A stretch of 64,000 bases of DNA from Lactifluus volemus (Eukaryota; Basidiomycota; Agaricomycetes; Russulales; Russulaceae). Positions 1-11,009 of the stretch are shown piece by piece. A model generated the notes under the pieces. The model searched no databases. It worked only from the letters and a program-made list of their open reading frames with translations, and was not told the DNA's origin. The translations under genes and the position numbers were made by a program. How positions within the stretch are numbered: position 1 is the stretch's first letter; the number at the start of each line of letters is the position of its first letter. The stretch spans positions 1,426,001 through 1,490,000 of the forward strand of contig WTXI01000001.1 in NCBI GenBank assembly GCA_022376515.1, in the 5' to 3' direction.

Positions 1-1
1 T

Positions 2-328
2 CGCCCAGACCTGGGTAGTGCCCCGTTTGACCGCGCTTTCGATGTCATCGTCGCTGCTGACGTGGTGTATGAGCCATCTCATGCGTTTTGGATAGCTAAC
101 TGCGTGATGGAGTTGCTTGTCCGCCCTGCGGGTGTTCTTTGGATGATCGTGGCCCTCAGGACAGGCGGAAGGCACGAAGGGTTATCTGCCACGGTCAGCG
201 ATGCCTTTTCACGCGAGGAAAGTGATGCCAGGCTAGCGATACTAGAAAAGGAGACCCTGCGGAGAATTGATGGACATGGCCGGGCAGATGAGATGGGTTA
301 CGAACTTTTCAAGATTGGGTGGGTCTAA
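2..328 (+). CDS. METTL21/EEF-KMT-like methyltransferase, C-terminal part (5' truncated)
   Basis: The open frame enters from the left edge in frame 2 and ends at TAA 326-328. It reads FDVIVAADVVYEPSHAFWI, the acidic-strand signature of family-16 lysine methyltransferases (VIVAADVVY is the post-motif II strand), followed by LLVRPAGVLWMIVALRTGG and the end of a Rossmann-like fold. The AdoMet-binding glycine loop lies outside the window. The family methylates lysines on translation factors, chaperones or other proteins; the substrate cannot be told from this fragment. It converges with the homeobox gene, 77 bp away. The family call is a recognition from the short motif only. Confidence 0.6.
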   Translation, partial: RPDLGSAPFDRAFDVIVAADVVYEPSHAFWIANCVMELLVRPAGVLWMIVALRTGGRHEGLSATVSDAFSREESDARLAILEKETLRRIDGHGRADEMGYELFKIGWV

Positions 329-405
329 TGGATAGTCGTATTATCGTTACGGTATTGTTACGTGCAAGAATAGATAGCTTAGGCACAATTATAGACATCA
401 TCTGA

Positions 406-1361
406 TCATGCGATTTTACGTCCCAGTCCGCACAGGAGTAATGCAGCGTCCATGAGCTCATTTTCTGAGTGCTTTGGCTTCTCCTTGGCGACCAATTTTG
501 CTACACCACTCCTGCCGTCCCAGAAAACATCGCCAACTGTGTCTCCAATCAGACTGCCCATTGGAGTAATAGCCTCGTGAGGTTCTTCCTCGTCCGTTTC
601 GTCGTCAACATCAGGACTCGGATGCGCCGCTGCAGCACGCTTTCCTACCAGACGAGCAGCTGCACACGCCCATTCGAGAGAATGCGTGTGCTTGTGCCCA
701 CTCAATGCAAACTGTACGAACTCTGGCTCTGGGGGGCTTGGTGGCACGAGCGGTGACGAAGGCATGTTATCCCATAAGGATTTATTCGGATCAGGGCGTT
801 TAGAGGGTGTTCGTGGGGGCGCGGTGCGCAACTCGGAACGTCGTGCCATATCTTCGAGCGTCGGCCGCTTCCTGATCGGTGTCAGCGGTGCGTACGGCGA
901 GGAAAGCGAGTGAGGAATCGAAGCGCGGGGTCTACGTGGGGTCGGACGGACGGACGGGGAAGAAGCCGAGTCTGCGTTGAGGGTTCTTGTCGTCGTCGTC
1001 GTCATCGTCGCTGCTTTGCGTTCGTTCTGGCGGCGGTTCTGGAACCATATCGTCACGACCTTGGGCTCCCTGATCGAAACAACAACGACAGCATAAAGAT
1101 GAGCGCTCGCCGTCGAGCATCAATAAGGAGGAATCTCGCGCACAAATCAAGTTCCCGGCCGAGTGCTTCACGTTCTTCGAGCGATGGATGGGAAGTACGG
1201 TGAAAGAGTTGCTCGAGAATGGAAAGCTGGGAACCCGTAAAACGTTTGCGGGTGCGCTTTGAGGTGAGATTGGGTGTGGTGAAGATAGGTTCATGACCGT
1301 CAGAGGAGCCGAGGCTGAATGAAGATTCGGAACTGAAAGGGTCAGCACGGATAGGAGCCAT
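406..1361 (-). CDS. Homeodomain transcription factor
   Basis: Two exons, 1361-1144 and 1069-406, joined by a 74-nt GTGCGC...CAG intron, give 293 residues. The splice restores a full typical 60-residue homeodomain at about residues 35-92: KRTRKRFTGSQLSILEQLF, then LEEREALGRELDL, then the recognition helix KVVTIWFQNRRQNERK, with the invariant W, F, N and R. The domain shows no three-residue TALE insertion. The C-terminal two thirds are Ser/Pro/Thr rich with an acidic DDETDEEEP patch, probably disordered. Such non-TALE fungal homeobox genes act as nuclear regulators (YOX1/PHX1-like). No partner homeobox gene of a mating-type A locus lies beside it, so a mating role is not supported. Its start faces the chitin deacetylase gene about 850 bp away. 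Confidence 0.85.
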
Positions 1362-2217
1362 GAAGCAAGGCCGAAGGAGCGGCAGAGCAGCTTTATAGAC
1401 GACACCGACGGCATCTGTTGCTCCGTGACGCGACGCGACGCGCCTATAAACGAGACAACCTATTTGGTGGTATCACACGTGATCGTATTTCCATTTGGTC
1501 ACGAGGAGCGATTTTTTGGTGGGTATCATTTTGTTTGTTTTTGTAGACCAGCTCAGTTGAGCAGTCACAGCATCGCAAACTGATATCGGGCACGGGCATG
1601 ATGGAGAAAAAGGTGTGTTACATTTGAATAAGGAGTGACGTTAATAATTGCGAGAGTGACTACACGACTTATGTACGAAACTGCCGGCCCTGCACGTCCC
1701 ACTGAGATGGAATGGAGAATATGCAGTTACCCAAGAGGTAAAGGGCACTAAGATGACCGATTTTTTCTCCGCCCTAGATTGGCACAGACCAGTCGTGGGT
1801 GGATAAGACCGATGTCTGTAATTTGACTTGAGGTGCGGGAAGATAAAAAGAAAATTGATCGATGACCCAACGTTTTATATGTGTGATGACACCACGTGGT
1901 AGATGAAACACAATTTGAAATTTAGCCGCGGAGATGTCGTCGTTTGATTGTGGCGCTTAAAGTACCAAATCACTCTTTGACAATGTAAACAATCTCAGGC
2001 AAGGCTACAGTATTGCCACCAACCGCGGCACTATGGTACTATACAACCATTCACCCTTATGGCATAAGCCCCGTAATAGTCATTCTCATTTCTTTCTTTG
2101 GTCGTCTTCGCTCCTTCTACCCACGCTCTTTTTTCAATGGCAAAGTGACGTTCCCTCAAAGGTTTCGCTCTACTCGCTCCGCTCCAGCCTCTCTTTCCCC
2201 CCACTCTTTCAGCCCAA
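1362..2217. promoter_or_regulatory. Divergent intergenic region, homeobox / chitin deacetylase
   Basis: This 856-bp gene-free stretch separates two divergently transcribed genes. It contains two CACGTG palindromes (near 1476 and 1892), the core recognised by bHLH regulators, and a pyrimidine-rich run (CTTTCTTTG... CCCCCCACTCTTTC) just before the chitin deacetylase start, a common fungal core promoter trait. No coding frame with family similarity was seen. Confidence 0.4.
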
Positions 2218-4183
2218 ATGCACCCTCTTTCGATACTCTCCTTCCTTCTACCTGCCCTCTCCTTTGCTCAGGACGGTAGTGTTACTGGTCCTACATCTAG
2301 TCCCCAAGCAGCGGGTTATTCTTGTGATCCCTCGCTATGCAAGCTTCCAAAATGCAATTGCGCTAGCACAAGCCCACCAGGTGGCCTCAGTCCCGTAAAT
2401 CTCTTGTGTTCTATCTTTCCTTGTCGAAGTATTTTTTCTCTTATTATTCATGTCGGCAGTCTGAGGTCCCTCAATTTATTGTCTATACTGCCGACGATGC
2501 CGTGCAATCCTACACTCTTGACTCCGTGAACCAGTTCCTTGCCCATCGCAAAAATCCGAATGGATGTCAGCCAAAAATTACTTACTATGTCTCCCTCAAC
2601 TACACAAATTATACCCTCGTCACCGACTGGTATGTCGCTGGTAACGAGATCGCCGACCATACGTTAGTCGCTTCCTGCATGTTCCATTCCACTGACCTAA
2701 ATTTAGCCCTTCGTAGTATGACACATGTCGGTCCGCCACCCGATGATGAAGTCGATGGGAACCTCATTGCTCTCAATGCATTGGCTGGCATTCCTCTCTC
2801 GTCTATAATCGGGTTCCGTGCACCGTATTTGAACTACACCGCTGAAACCCTAACGCATCTGGCGGCTGCTTTCTTTACATACGATTCGAGTTCGACCTCC
2901 GCGATCCCCGTTACTGATCCGAGTACTGATGCATACTGGCCTTACACACTTGACAACGGAATGGCGAATGATTGCCTTAGCGTTCCCGGTATCTGTAAGG
3001 GACAGCCGAAGCTACCCGGCTTTTGGGAGGTCCCCATGTATGCATTTTTCGACAGCCGTGGTGTCGAAGGAATCCACCTCATGGATCCCTGGCTGTTGGT
3101 GTCAACAAGTCCGTCAGCTGTTCTTATTTCTTATTGACACGATTTGTCAGTGATGCCGCCAATGGCGCAAATACTGTCAATGATTCCGCGACACTCGAGT
3201 ATATGCAGAATACTTTTACTGCACACTACACCGGGAATCGGCAACCTATCGGCCTCTATACTCACCCAATTCATACAGCGGTGCGGAGCTACAGGCTATA
3301 CTTTATTCCTTTCCTTATTGTTTCCAGACCACGTACCCTGGCGTACAAGTATCGAATTCGACCATCGAGATGATAAACGCCTTTCTCGATTGGGCACAGC
3401 TGCAGCAAAACGGTGACATATGTTGCAATTAACATGACGATTTCACTCACTTTGCATGTATCAGTATGGATCGTCTCAACAGAACAGTTATTAGCTTGGG
3501 TTCAGAACCCTGTCCCTCTGTCCCAGTTGAATTCATTCGAACCCCTCAAATGCTCCACGCCACAGGTCGATCAAGCCATCTGTGATGGTATTCCCGCCAA
3601 TGAGCAGGGTTTGCTCGACCGCTGCGACTTCCCAGATTTTCCTTTCTTTACATGTGTCAGTGCAAGAGAAAACGCCTCCGATTTTGGCTTTGACTAATGA
3701 TCACATCATAGTACGGCTGTCCCCAGGTTGAACCTACGCCCAACAACCCTAATCCGGCACAGGATACATCCAACGGCCGGCGCTTCCGCTGTAAGTTGCA
3801 CTTGCCCTTGGGTTTTGTCTGATCACCGATGCGCCGGGCCAGTGCCCGCGAATTGCTCGACTCCGTTCTGGGATCCTATCGCAGGCAAGTGTATTTGCAA
3901 TTCGAGTTCTTGTCAGTTCCAGGACGAGTCGCGCCCTATCGGCGTATGTAACGTATTTCTCCCGAGCTAATTCATCCGTCTAATTTCCTTTTCTTTCTAG
4001 CCCAACGGTGCGAATCTCACTGGTGGTGGAACTGGAAGTGAATTCTCCAGCGGGGCGGCGTCCCCAACAGCCTCTTACATACCTTTCAATGGCAATGGCG
4101 AACTCTTGACTTTGCCTGATAGTATCTGGCCTGCAGTCACGCTTGCTTTCGTCGGTCTTGTTTGGGGGTTATACATACTTTAA
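2218..4183 (+). CDS. Chitin deacetylase-like carbohydrate esterase family 4 protein, probably GPI-anchored
   Basis: Nine exons (2218-2394, 2460-2662, 2717-3100, 3151-3280, 3328-3412, 3465-3655, 3712-3790, 3843-3943, 4001-4183) give 510 residues; the third donor (GTCAAC) is the least certain. It removes N-acetyl groups from chitin in the cell wall. A signal peptide (MHPLSILSFLLPALSFA) is followed by the NodB domain: motif 1 is TADDA (usual TFDDA/G, both Asp kept), motif 2 appears as HTMTH only after a 54-nt intron is removed, then FRAPY and MDPWL. This sequence type, with PQFIVYTADDAV and NPNGC, resembles the animal-type chitin deacetylase group more than yeast CDA1/2. A Cys-rich segment and a Ser/Gly linker precede a hydrophobic tail (WPAVTLAFVGLVWGLYIL) that fits a GPI signal. 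It converges on RPL21. Confidence 0.85.
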
Positions 4184-4445
4184 ATCTGGTTTATTGATGG
4201 CGAGAGTAGGACTTTCCCGGGGACTTTCCGGCGGTCAGATGTGACACCATTGTATTTGCAAGGACCTGCATAAATAATCTCGTTTGTTTCGCATTAGTAC
4301 CTCCCAAACTTTATGTAGCAAGGACACTTCATCAATGTGCAAGGCCATCCCAATGCGACTCATTCTGCTTAACCATTCTTATAGTCTAAGGCGGAAAACA
4401 GAATACAATTGAGAGCATGAATGGTGGACAAACGCCATCTCCCGC

Positions 4446-5106
4446 TCATATTGTGGTCTCATACGGTACAGGCACAATAGTTTGCGGAGTGTTATCTGCG
4501 ATAGAAACGGTATGTGCACCCCGAGGGAGGACCGGAACTCTCTTCAAGTTGACGCGCACTATAGACAGCTATACGTAAGTGTGGGATGGGTGCATCAAGA
4601 GGAGTACATACCCCCTTTTGCCTTGGCCTCTGCGTAAGCATCGTGGTTGCGTTTCACTCTGTCCAAGAATTCTTGCCGACATTTGGAATGCCGGATATGT
4701 TCCATGCGGATATTCACGCGCTTTTCAATGTAGCGATTGCCAACAATTTTGTTGACAATAACGCCAACGGCATGAGGGGTTACATTGTACACGATTCCAG
4801 TCCGTCTATGAGACGCATTAGAAGGCCTGGACGTCTGAGAGAGGTACTTCAGACTGACCCGTGGTAGAACTTGTGGGGCATGCCTTTTTGCTGCGCCGCA
4901 TTTGCCTTGATGTCGACAATATCTCCAATACGGTAAGGGATCAGAAATGTGGAAATTTTGACAGGGCCATGTTCTATCCGGGGGAATCAAGTTCAAGAAC
5001 TTGTTGTACCAGAAATGCACCAGAAAGCACAAAGACAATATGCACCTTTGAAACCCCTCTTGAACATATGGCGCGTACGCGCTCTGTAACCGAATGAGTG
5101 AGGCAT
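4446..5106 (-). CDS. RPL21: 60S ribosomal protein eL21
   Basis: Four exons (5106-5046, 4973-4859, 4805-4612, 4558-4446) give exactly 160 residues, the same length as yeast Rpl21. Family landmarks are present in order: HSFGYRARTRHMF near the N-terminus, YRIGDIVDIKANAAQQKGM, the conserved GIVYNVTPHAVGVIVNKIVG, then EHIRHSKCRQEFLDRV, and the C-terminus VPVPYETTI. The start ATG is directly followed by PHSFGYR, matching the family N-terminus. It is a structural protein of the large cytosolic subunit. It is divergent from RPS9 with 253 bp between start codons, so the two probably share a promoter. No frame break was found. Confidence 0.95.
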
Positions 5107-5359
5107 TTCAAAAACTCTGCATCCAGTAAGATTTCAGACAAGCAGATGGGACAATGAAGGATCCGTACCGTGCAGTCGTTGACGATGAGGGCAAGACTGC
5201 ACTCTTGAAGCTGCTTTGTTGATTGGATTTCCGGCTACTGCCGAGTGGCGACTTACTAACCTGTACAGTTGTGGCGCGCCTGTAAACCTTGTGTTGACGC
5301 TACTTTGGTGGTTCTATCGTTTCCCAAGCAAGGCGTTATCCCTAACTTCCTCAAGAACA
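5107..5359. promoter_or_regulatory. Shared bidirectional promoter of RPL21 and RPS9
   Basis: The 253 bp between the two ribosomal protein start codons hold no coding frame of their own. Head-to-head pairing of a large- and a small-subunit protein gene implies coordinated transcription. This is inferred from layout; no specific factor site was recognised with confidence. Confidence 0.5.
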
Positions 5360-6192
5360 ATGCCCAGGTAAGAGTGATATGCCGTCAAAAGCATACTTTC
5401 TGACGCTTTGTATATAGGGCCCCAAGGAATCACTCCAAGACGTGAGCATTTTCTTCTTCAAGATCCACTTTGGTGGAGGGATACACGACGCTGATCACAG
5501 CCGTGCCCCATGTATTTGTGTGTAGTTACAAGGTCCCCCGTCGACCTTTTGGATCTGCACGTCTCGATGCTGAGCTGAAGGTACGCATTCCGTGATTATT
5601 CTTATGCATTGCTCATAAACCGAGGTTGGTGAAATAGCTCGCAGGCGAGTACGGCCTCCGGAACAAGCGAGAGATCTGGCGTATCGCCCTTGTTCTCTCA
5701 AAAATTCGTCGTGCTGCTCGTGAGCTTCTCAAGCTCGACGATAAGGACCCGAAGCGACTTTTCGAGGGCAATGCACTCATTCGCCGTCTTGTCCGTATTG
5801 GCGTGCTCGACGAGACGCGCATGCGTCTTGATTACGTGCTCGCCCTCAAGATTGAGGATTTCTTGGAGCGTCGCTTACAGACACAAGTGTTCAAGCTCGG
5901 CCTTGCAAAGAGTATTCATCACGCGCGAGTTTTGATCAGACAACGTCATATCCGGTGCGCCATAAGTCCGGACCTCTTGGTCGGTCCTAATTATTTTTAT
6001 ATGCGCATATACAGCGTAGGGAAGCAAATAGTTAACGTCCCCTCGTTTGTCGTCCGCCTCGATTCCCAAAAACACATCGACTTTGCCCTTACATCGCCCT
6101 ACGGAGGTGGTCGCCCTGGCCGAGTCAAACGCAAGCGTGCAGCGGCAGCTGCTAAGAAGGAAGAAGGGGCCGATGAGGAGGAAGAGGACTGA
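5360..6192 (+). CDS. RPS9: 40S ribosomal protein uS4
   Basis: Five exons (5360-5367, 5418-5441, 5526-5580, 5638-5954, 6015-6192) give 193 residues. The first two exons are tiny (8 and 24 nt) and code for [11 protein letters not shown]; splicing then yields [18 protein letters not shown] and [15 protein letters not shown]. The S4 RNA-binding fold follows ([18 protein letters not shown], then [20 protein letters not shown]). The 60-nt last intron is also open in frame, so an unspliced reading would add 20 residues that interrupt the S4 motif. The tail is Lys/Ala rich and ends in EEEED. This is a structural protein of the cytosolic small subunit. Confidence 0.95.
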
Positions 6193-6357
6193 GTTCAGTG
6201 ACTGAGCTGATCTTTGTTGATTTCCATGACTACTGTACTGTTGTCACTTCTTCCATAGCTGTGAACCAAAAAAAAAAATTACGTCATTGATCGGTCGACC
6301 GTGTGAAACTTTAACTTGAAATAGGTTGACGTGGGTTATTACCAAATCTACCCGTTT

Positions 6358-6384
6358 CAGTCTCAGTCTCAGTCTCAGCCTCAC
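6358..6384. repeat. Short CAGTCT-type microsatellite upstream of the CNH/GYF gene
   Basis: About four imperfect tandem copies of a 6-bp CAGTCT unit lie 54-80 bp before the start codon at 6438. They are likely in the 5' leader or core promoter. The rest of 6193-6437 shows no gene. Confidence 0.5.
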
Positions 6385-6437
6385 AGCCATCAGTTCAGCC
6401 TCTCCTTGGCTTTTGATCCCCTTCTCCGTTTTAGAGT

Positions 6438-9400
6438 ATGTCCCAGCAGTCTGTTTTATTGACAACCTCAGTAGCGGACGAAGGGCTGGCCCGCTGGGAT
6501 AGCGCTACGGATCGTTTCGACCGGGACGGTCCCCATCATATCCAACAAGTAAACCAGGTTGATGACAATCTTGCTCTAAAGGCGGATGATGTACAGCAAG
6601 TTGACAAGACAAATCATCTACCGGCTCTAGGATCAACTTCTAGCGGCCCCTCTCCAATATCTGGTAGTCCTGCTGCGAGCATACGCGACTCGGCCAGCAC
6701 GCATAGTCTCCCTGCAGTTCAAGTAACGGGGCCAGGGCCTCAAGATTCTCAGTCGCTTTCTCAAATGCTGGGTGCCCCTTCCTTAAGTGACGATGACACA
6801 CCCCCAGTGCAGACAAATGTCGAGCCAAGTTCTACTGCGGCCCAACCTTCCCGGCGAAGAAGCCTCCGGGTTCGCCCAAATGCTGACGTACGTGTTGTGT
6901 TATTGCTATCTCTGTGAGGACCTTTATCATGAACTCAATCTTACATAGGGTCGTCCTCCTAGCCGTCTGTCTGGATTTCTCTCGCATTTAATCCACCGAC
7001 GGGATCCTTTACCGCCCTCGCCTAGTACCATTGTCCATCAAGAACGAACAACAACGAACACGATCACACCAGAGGGTTCAGCCCTCCCTTCACGAGAATC
7101 ATCCCCTGCGCCAGTGCCCCGACCTTCCACACCACCTCCATCCTTACCATCCCCTTGCTTGTCTGATTTAGGCCTCTCTTTGACCGTTCTAACAGATCAC
7201 CTATCACCGTCTCATTTCAGTACCCCACCCACCAGTGGCGCATTTCTGGCGCCTCATTACCTCCTCCTCTGCCATTCCCAAGGTCTCGATGTGTTGCCAC
7301 TGGTCTCGCCTCCGGCTTCCGCGCCGTACGCATTGATTCGTCGCGTCAGCTTTAAGAGCGTCCTCGTGATGGAGCACCGAGGTGTCCTGGTAGCTATTTC
7401 CGGTCGTCGTGACGGAGTACGGGTTTATGCTCTTGACGAGATAAAAAAGGCAGTTGAGTGGCGTTTAGACGTCGAGATTCGTCGCGAACGAGAGAAGTTA
7501 CGCAGAGAAGAAGCAAAACGTGGGCCACCACGGGAACCTGCGCTGGGTGAGGTATTTTCCCTTGGAAAAATAGCTCTCTCTTATCCGAATATAGACAAGA
7601 ATGTGTCCTTGCGTCGTTCACCCTCTACGCCTTCTCGGGGCAGGCCACAGCCCAAGAAGACCCAGACATCCTTTCAAACACCGCCACCTATCTGTCCTCC
7701 CCTTGACATAAATCATTCTTCTTTGGGTCCTCCCCCTTCTTATCGGAGCCCATCCCCTCCTCAGCCTCTAAGACAAAACTCTGCTTCATCTCTTGGCGCA
7801 GCTAGCGGCCGGGGCACGTCTGTCAGCGATGTCTTGAGAGGCACGATCTCTCGACGAGCGACCGAGGTTGTTGGACTTGACAACAATTGCAATGCAGACG
7901 TAAAAACTGATTGGTTGGAAGAGTCCCACAGCGACGATGAGGCGATCAATGTAGTTGCAGCCGGTGCGAGCGGTAGTCAAGCTTTAGACGAGCGGACGAG
8001 TTCGATGGTAGCAGCAGAATCCATGGCGAGCAATACCTCAGGCTTAGATGGAACAACGTCTCGCAGTGGTCGGCCACTTTCAACCACCACGCTTACTCCA
8101 GCAGGATTTCGGCGAGCTACACGTCCGGTTGATCTTGATCTTACCGAGACACGTATCGAGCCGGGTTTAGCCGTGCCTCCATCTCCAACCCCTACCCTTC
8201 TTACCCTCCGACAAGCGCTTGCAACATCTCCGTCGTCTGGCACTCCGCGGCTCACGGACTCCCCGATCCCTGACCTGGATCCCGATGACGATGATGAGAA
8301 CGAGAATGGCGGTCACACACCTACCAATGATAACATATCATTTGCACAGGCACTTTTAGAGAGCCGTCTACCACATCTACCGCCACCTGGCACCCGACTT
8401 CCTCAGCAAGCCATCCTCATTACTCAGTCACACTCGGTTGCTATGGCCGACGAGGATGTACCTAACAGCCCAGTCTCCGTGACCGCGCAGAGCAATAGTG
8501 CTAGGCAAAGCGACGATACTCTCAGCAGCGGACGTCGTAGACGAAGATGGTCAGTGCTGGATGGACTCTTAGGTTCCAACGAACAACCGGAGGCTGCGAC
8601 TTTAACGTCTCTTCAACCCCGAGATTCGCAAGATACTCGAACGCGCGGGGAACAGCTTATAGATCCCCCGTTCGGACCCACCACGCCAACTACTACCCCT
8701 CCTCATTCCCAGAGTTCAGAGACAGTGGTTAACGCCCCAATCCCAATCCCACCCCCAGTCCCTGCGCCTTCTCACTCGCGTTTCTTTTCGCGCATCATCG
8801 GTAACCCGTTCTCCCACCGCCGTTCCGAGGATAGTGCGGATTCGGTGCCACTTCGTGTGGATAGCGCTATTGGTGGTGCCCGAAAGCAACAAGGTCTCAC
8901 CCCGCCATACGCCCCGGCACCGAAGCTCGAATATGTCAAATTACCGGGCACGAAGGGTTCCCTCATGATCAAAGCAGTCGAGACAAGTAGAAAGAGGCGA
9001 GTTGAGCACCTTTTACTACGTGCTACTTGCCTTGACGCCTCCATGACAGCTTCCTCGCTATTCTATGTGGAGATAATGGGGAGAAGGTCGAACTTTTCGC
9101 TGGCACCTATCGTACGGCACTCGGGCTGTCGCGCACGTTCATTCTACCGGATCCCCCACGCTCCCTGGAACTGCAGCTCCAGGGTGATGACCTTGTCGAA
9201 GTCTTCCTCGTCTTCTCACAGAACGTCTTCGGCCTTGAGCCTGCTACCGTTCGGGTGCGCGAAGTCCGGCTCGGGCGAGCAGAACGGAGAGCAGCACGCA
9301 GGCGGGCTCGCGAACTCCAAGTAGACGATATTTTTGGTCCAGAGATGGATCCACCGCCCACGATGGAGGGTATCACTGACACCAACGCCAGTGTTGGGTT

Positions 9401-10721
9401 TTCAGCCCCGTCGGTTTCTGTTACTACGGAGATCTCAGCCGCAGCGACTCGTGCCACTGGCCCCTCACCTTCTGCCTCACAGCCTAATGTGGCCCAACGT
9501 TCTGGTAGTGGGGCAGCGCTGAAGGCTGAGGATATTGCATCAACGACTTCCGGTCCCTATACCACCTTCCAACAATTATCCTTTTCGCCCAACTTCCCAC
9601 TTGCTGCAATCGTAGACGAGTACATCATACCCCCGACTTACCCCGAATTTTTGCACTACCGGAGTACCTATGAACCGGAAATTAATGGAAATGGTGGCGT
9701 AGATTTGTCCCAGGTACAATTTTCGCCCCCCGGCCTTCCCGTTCCTCCTGTGTCGTCCCCATCACGATGGTTTTACCGAGATCCCAAAGGTGTCGTTCAC
9801 GGTCAGTAATTGATTCGGCATGCTCTGATCAATTGTGTAGCTCACAACTGCACAGGACCTTGGTTATCATCACGCATGCACGCTTGGTACCGAGAAGCGC
9901 TATTGCCCCCTGACCTGCCCGTCCGACGCGAACAAGACACAGAGTTTGTTTTGCTGAAAGATCTACGACAGCATTGCGTGGATCCTTCACAGCCATTTGG
10001 ACCTGCATCAACCCGATCCGTCCCAGAAGAGTCACCACTGAGCAACACATGTACGAGGAGGCCTCTACTCCCACCAATTTCTTTATTGTCACAGCCGAGA
10101 CTTTTCGGCCCTCCCGCTCTGTTCTACTCCTCCAAAGGTGGTCACAGTACGACCATAGTCGACGGTCGAGGCAGGTCTGTCTTGAAGGACCGCTTTTTCT
10201 GGACTACAGATGATCAACATCTTGATGGGCAATCTGTCGGTTTTGGTCGTCTCGGTGATGTCAAGCGCCTGGAAGCGTTTGACGGTGTCCAAGGTCGTTC
10301 CGTTCTGGTCGCCATACGCCAAGGGGGGTTTGAGGCAGTGGAGTTGAGTGACGCCCTCTTACGACCAGCAGATGCCTCTCGTGATGTCCTCCCACATTTT
10401 ACGGCACCTCCCTTCCAGATGAATCGCCGCAAAATCTTCACGTGGAGGATTGGCTCACCTGTTCCACCCACATCCCCAGCATTAGTGACCGTGACGATGC
10501 TCCCCCGAAACTCTTCTCGCCCTTCCCCTTCTACAAAGAAATCTAACGCTGGTTCAGGCAAATCATCGGCGCGGTTAGAGTTTGGGTACGCTGACGGTGA
10601 CGGTGAGCAGACCCGTAATGAAATCATATTCCTTGGACGACGAGACGATAAAGTGTACATCTGTGAACGCGACGGTGAGACGTTCCGCGTTCTGCTACTT
10701 GCCCCTCTCGGCACCAACTAA
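6438..10721 (+). CDS. Large CNH-like plus GYF-domain protein
   Basis: Four exons (6438-6887, 6949-8996, 9050-9801, 9856-10721) give 1371 residues. After a disordered N-terminus, a CNH-like beta-propeller segment begins (LVMEHRGVLVAISGRRDGVRVYAL) and resumes after a long Ser/Pro insertion (FLAILCGDNGEKVELFAGTYR, then GDDLVEVFLVFSQNVFGLEP, and later LEAFDGVQGRSVLVAIRQGG). A GYF domain is created across the last intron at about residues 1070-1115: WFYRDPKGVVHGPW, then MHAWYREALLPPDLPVRR. GPW replaces the usual GPF and the GYF triplet itself is ALL. CNH domains bind small GTPases or act as vacuolar/Rho-pathway scaffolds; GYF domains bind Pro-rich peptides. The second intron appears to be GC-AG. 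Specific function unknown. Confidence 0.75.
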
Positions 10722-11009
10722 ATATTGGCGACGACGCGATGAGACAAACGGACCTGCACGACCCACTATTGTATAATCATGCATTCATTCGTCTTCGTTG
10801 CTGTATATCACTTGCCTTATTTTTTGTCTAGCTCATACATGCACAGCCATTTCCATTACCACCAGGTCATATATTTTACCCAACTTGCAGAACATTGTTC
10901 GATTTTATATTGCAGTATTAGCGATAACAAAGCGACAGCACCACCTTTCTCGGCGTGCATATGATGACGGTATAGTACATATTAGAATAGATTGCACATA
11001 TATATATAT

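Noticed and set aside
406..1361. Homeobox gene as part of a mating-type A locus
   Set aside because: There is no divergent HD1/HD2 partner and no mitochondrial intermediate peptidase gene nearby; the next gene is a chitin deacetylase.
2663..2706. A 44-nt intron in the chitin deacetylase ending at AATTTAG
   Set aside because: It leads to an immediate stop; ending at CGTAG (2716) restores the HTMTH motif and the frame.
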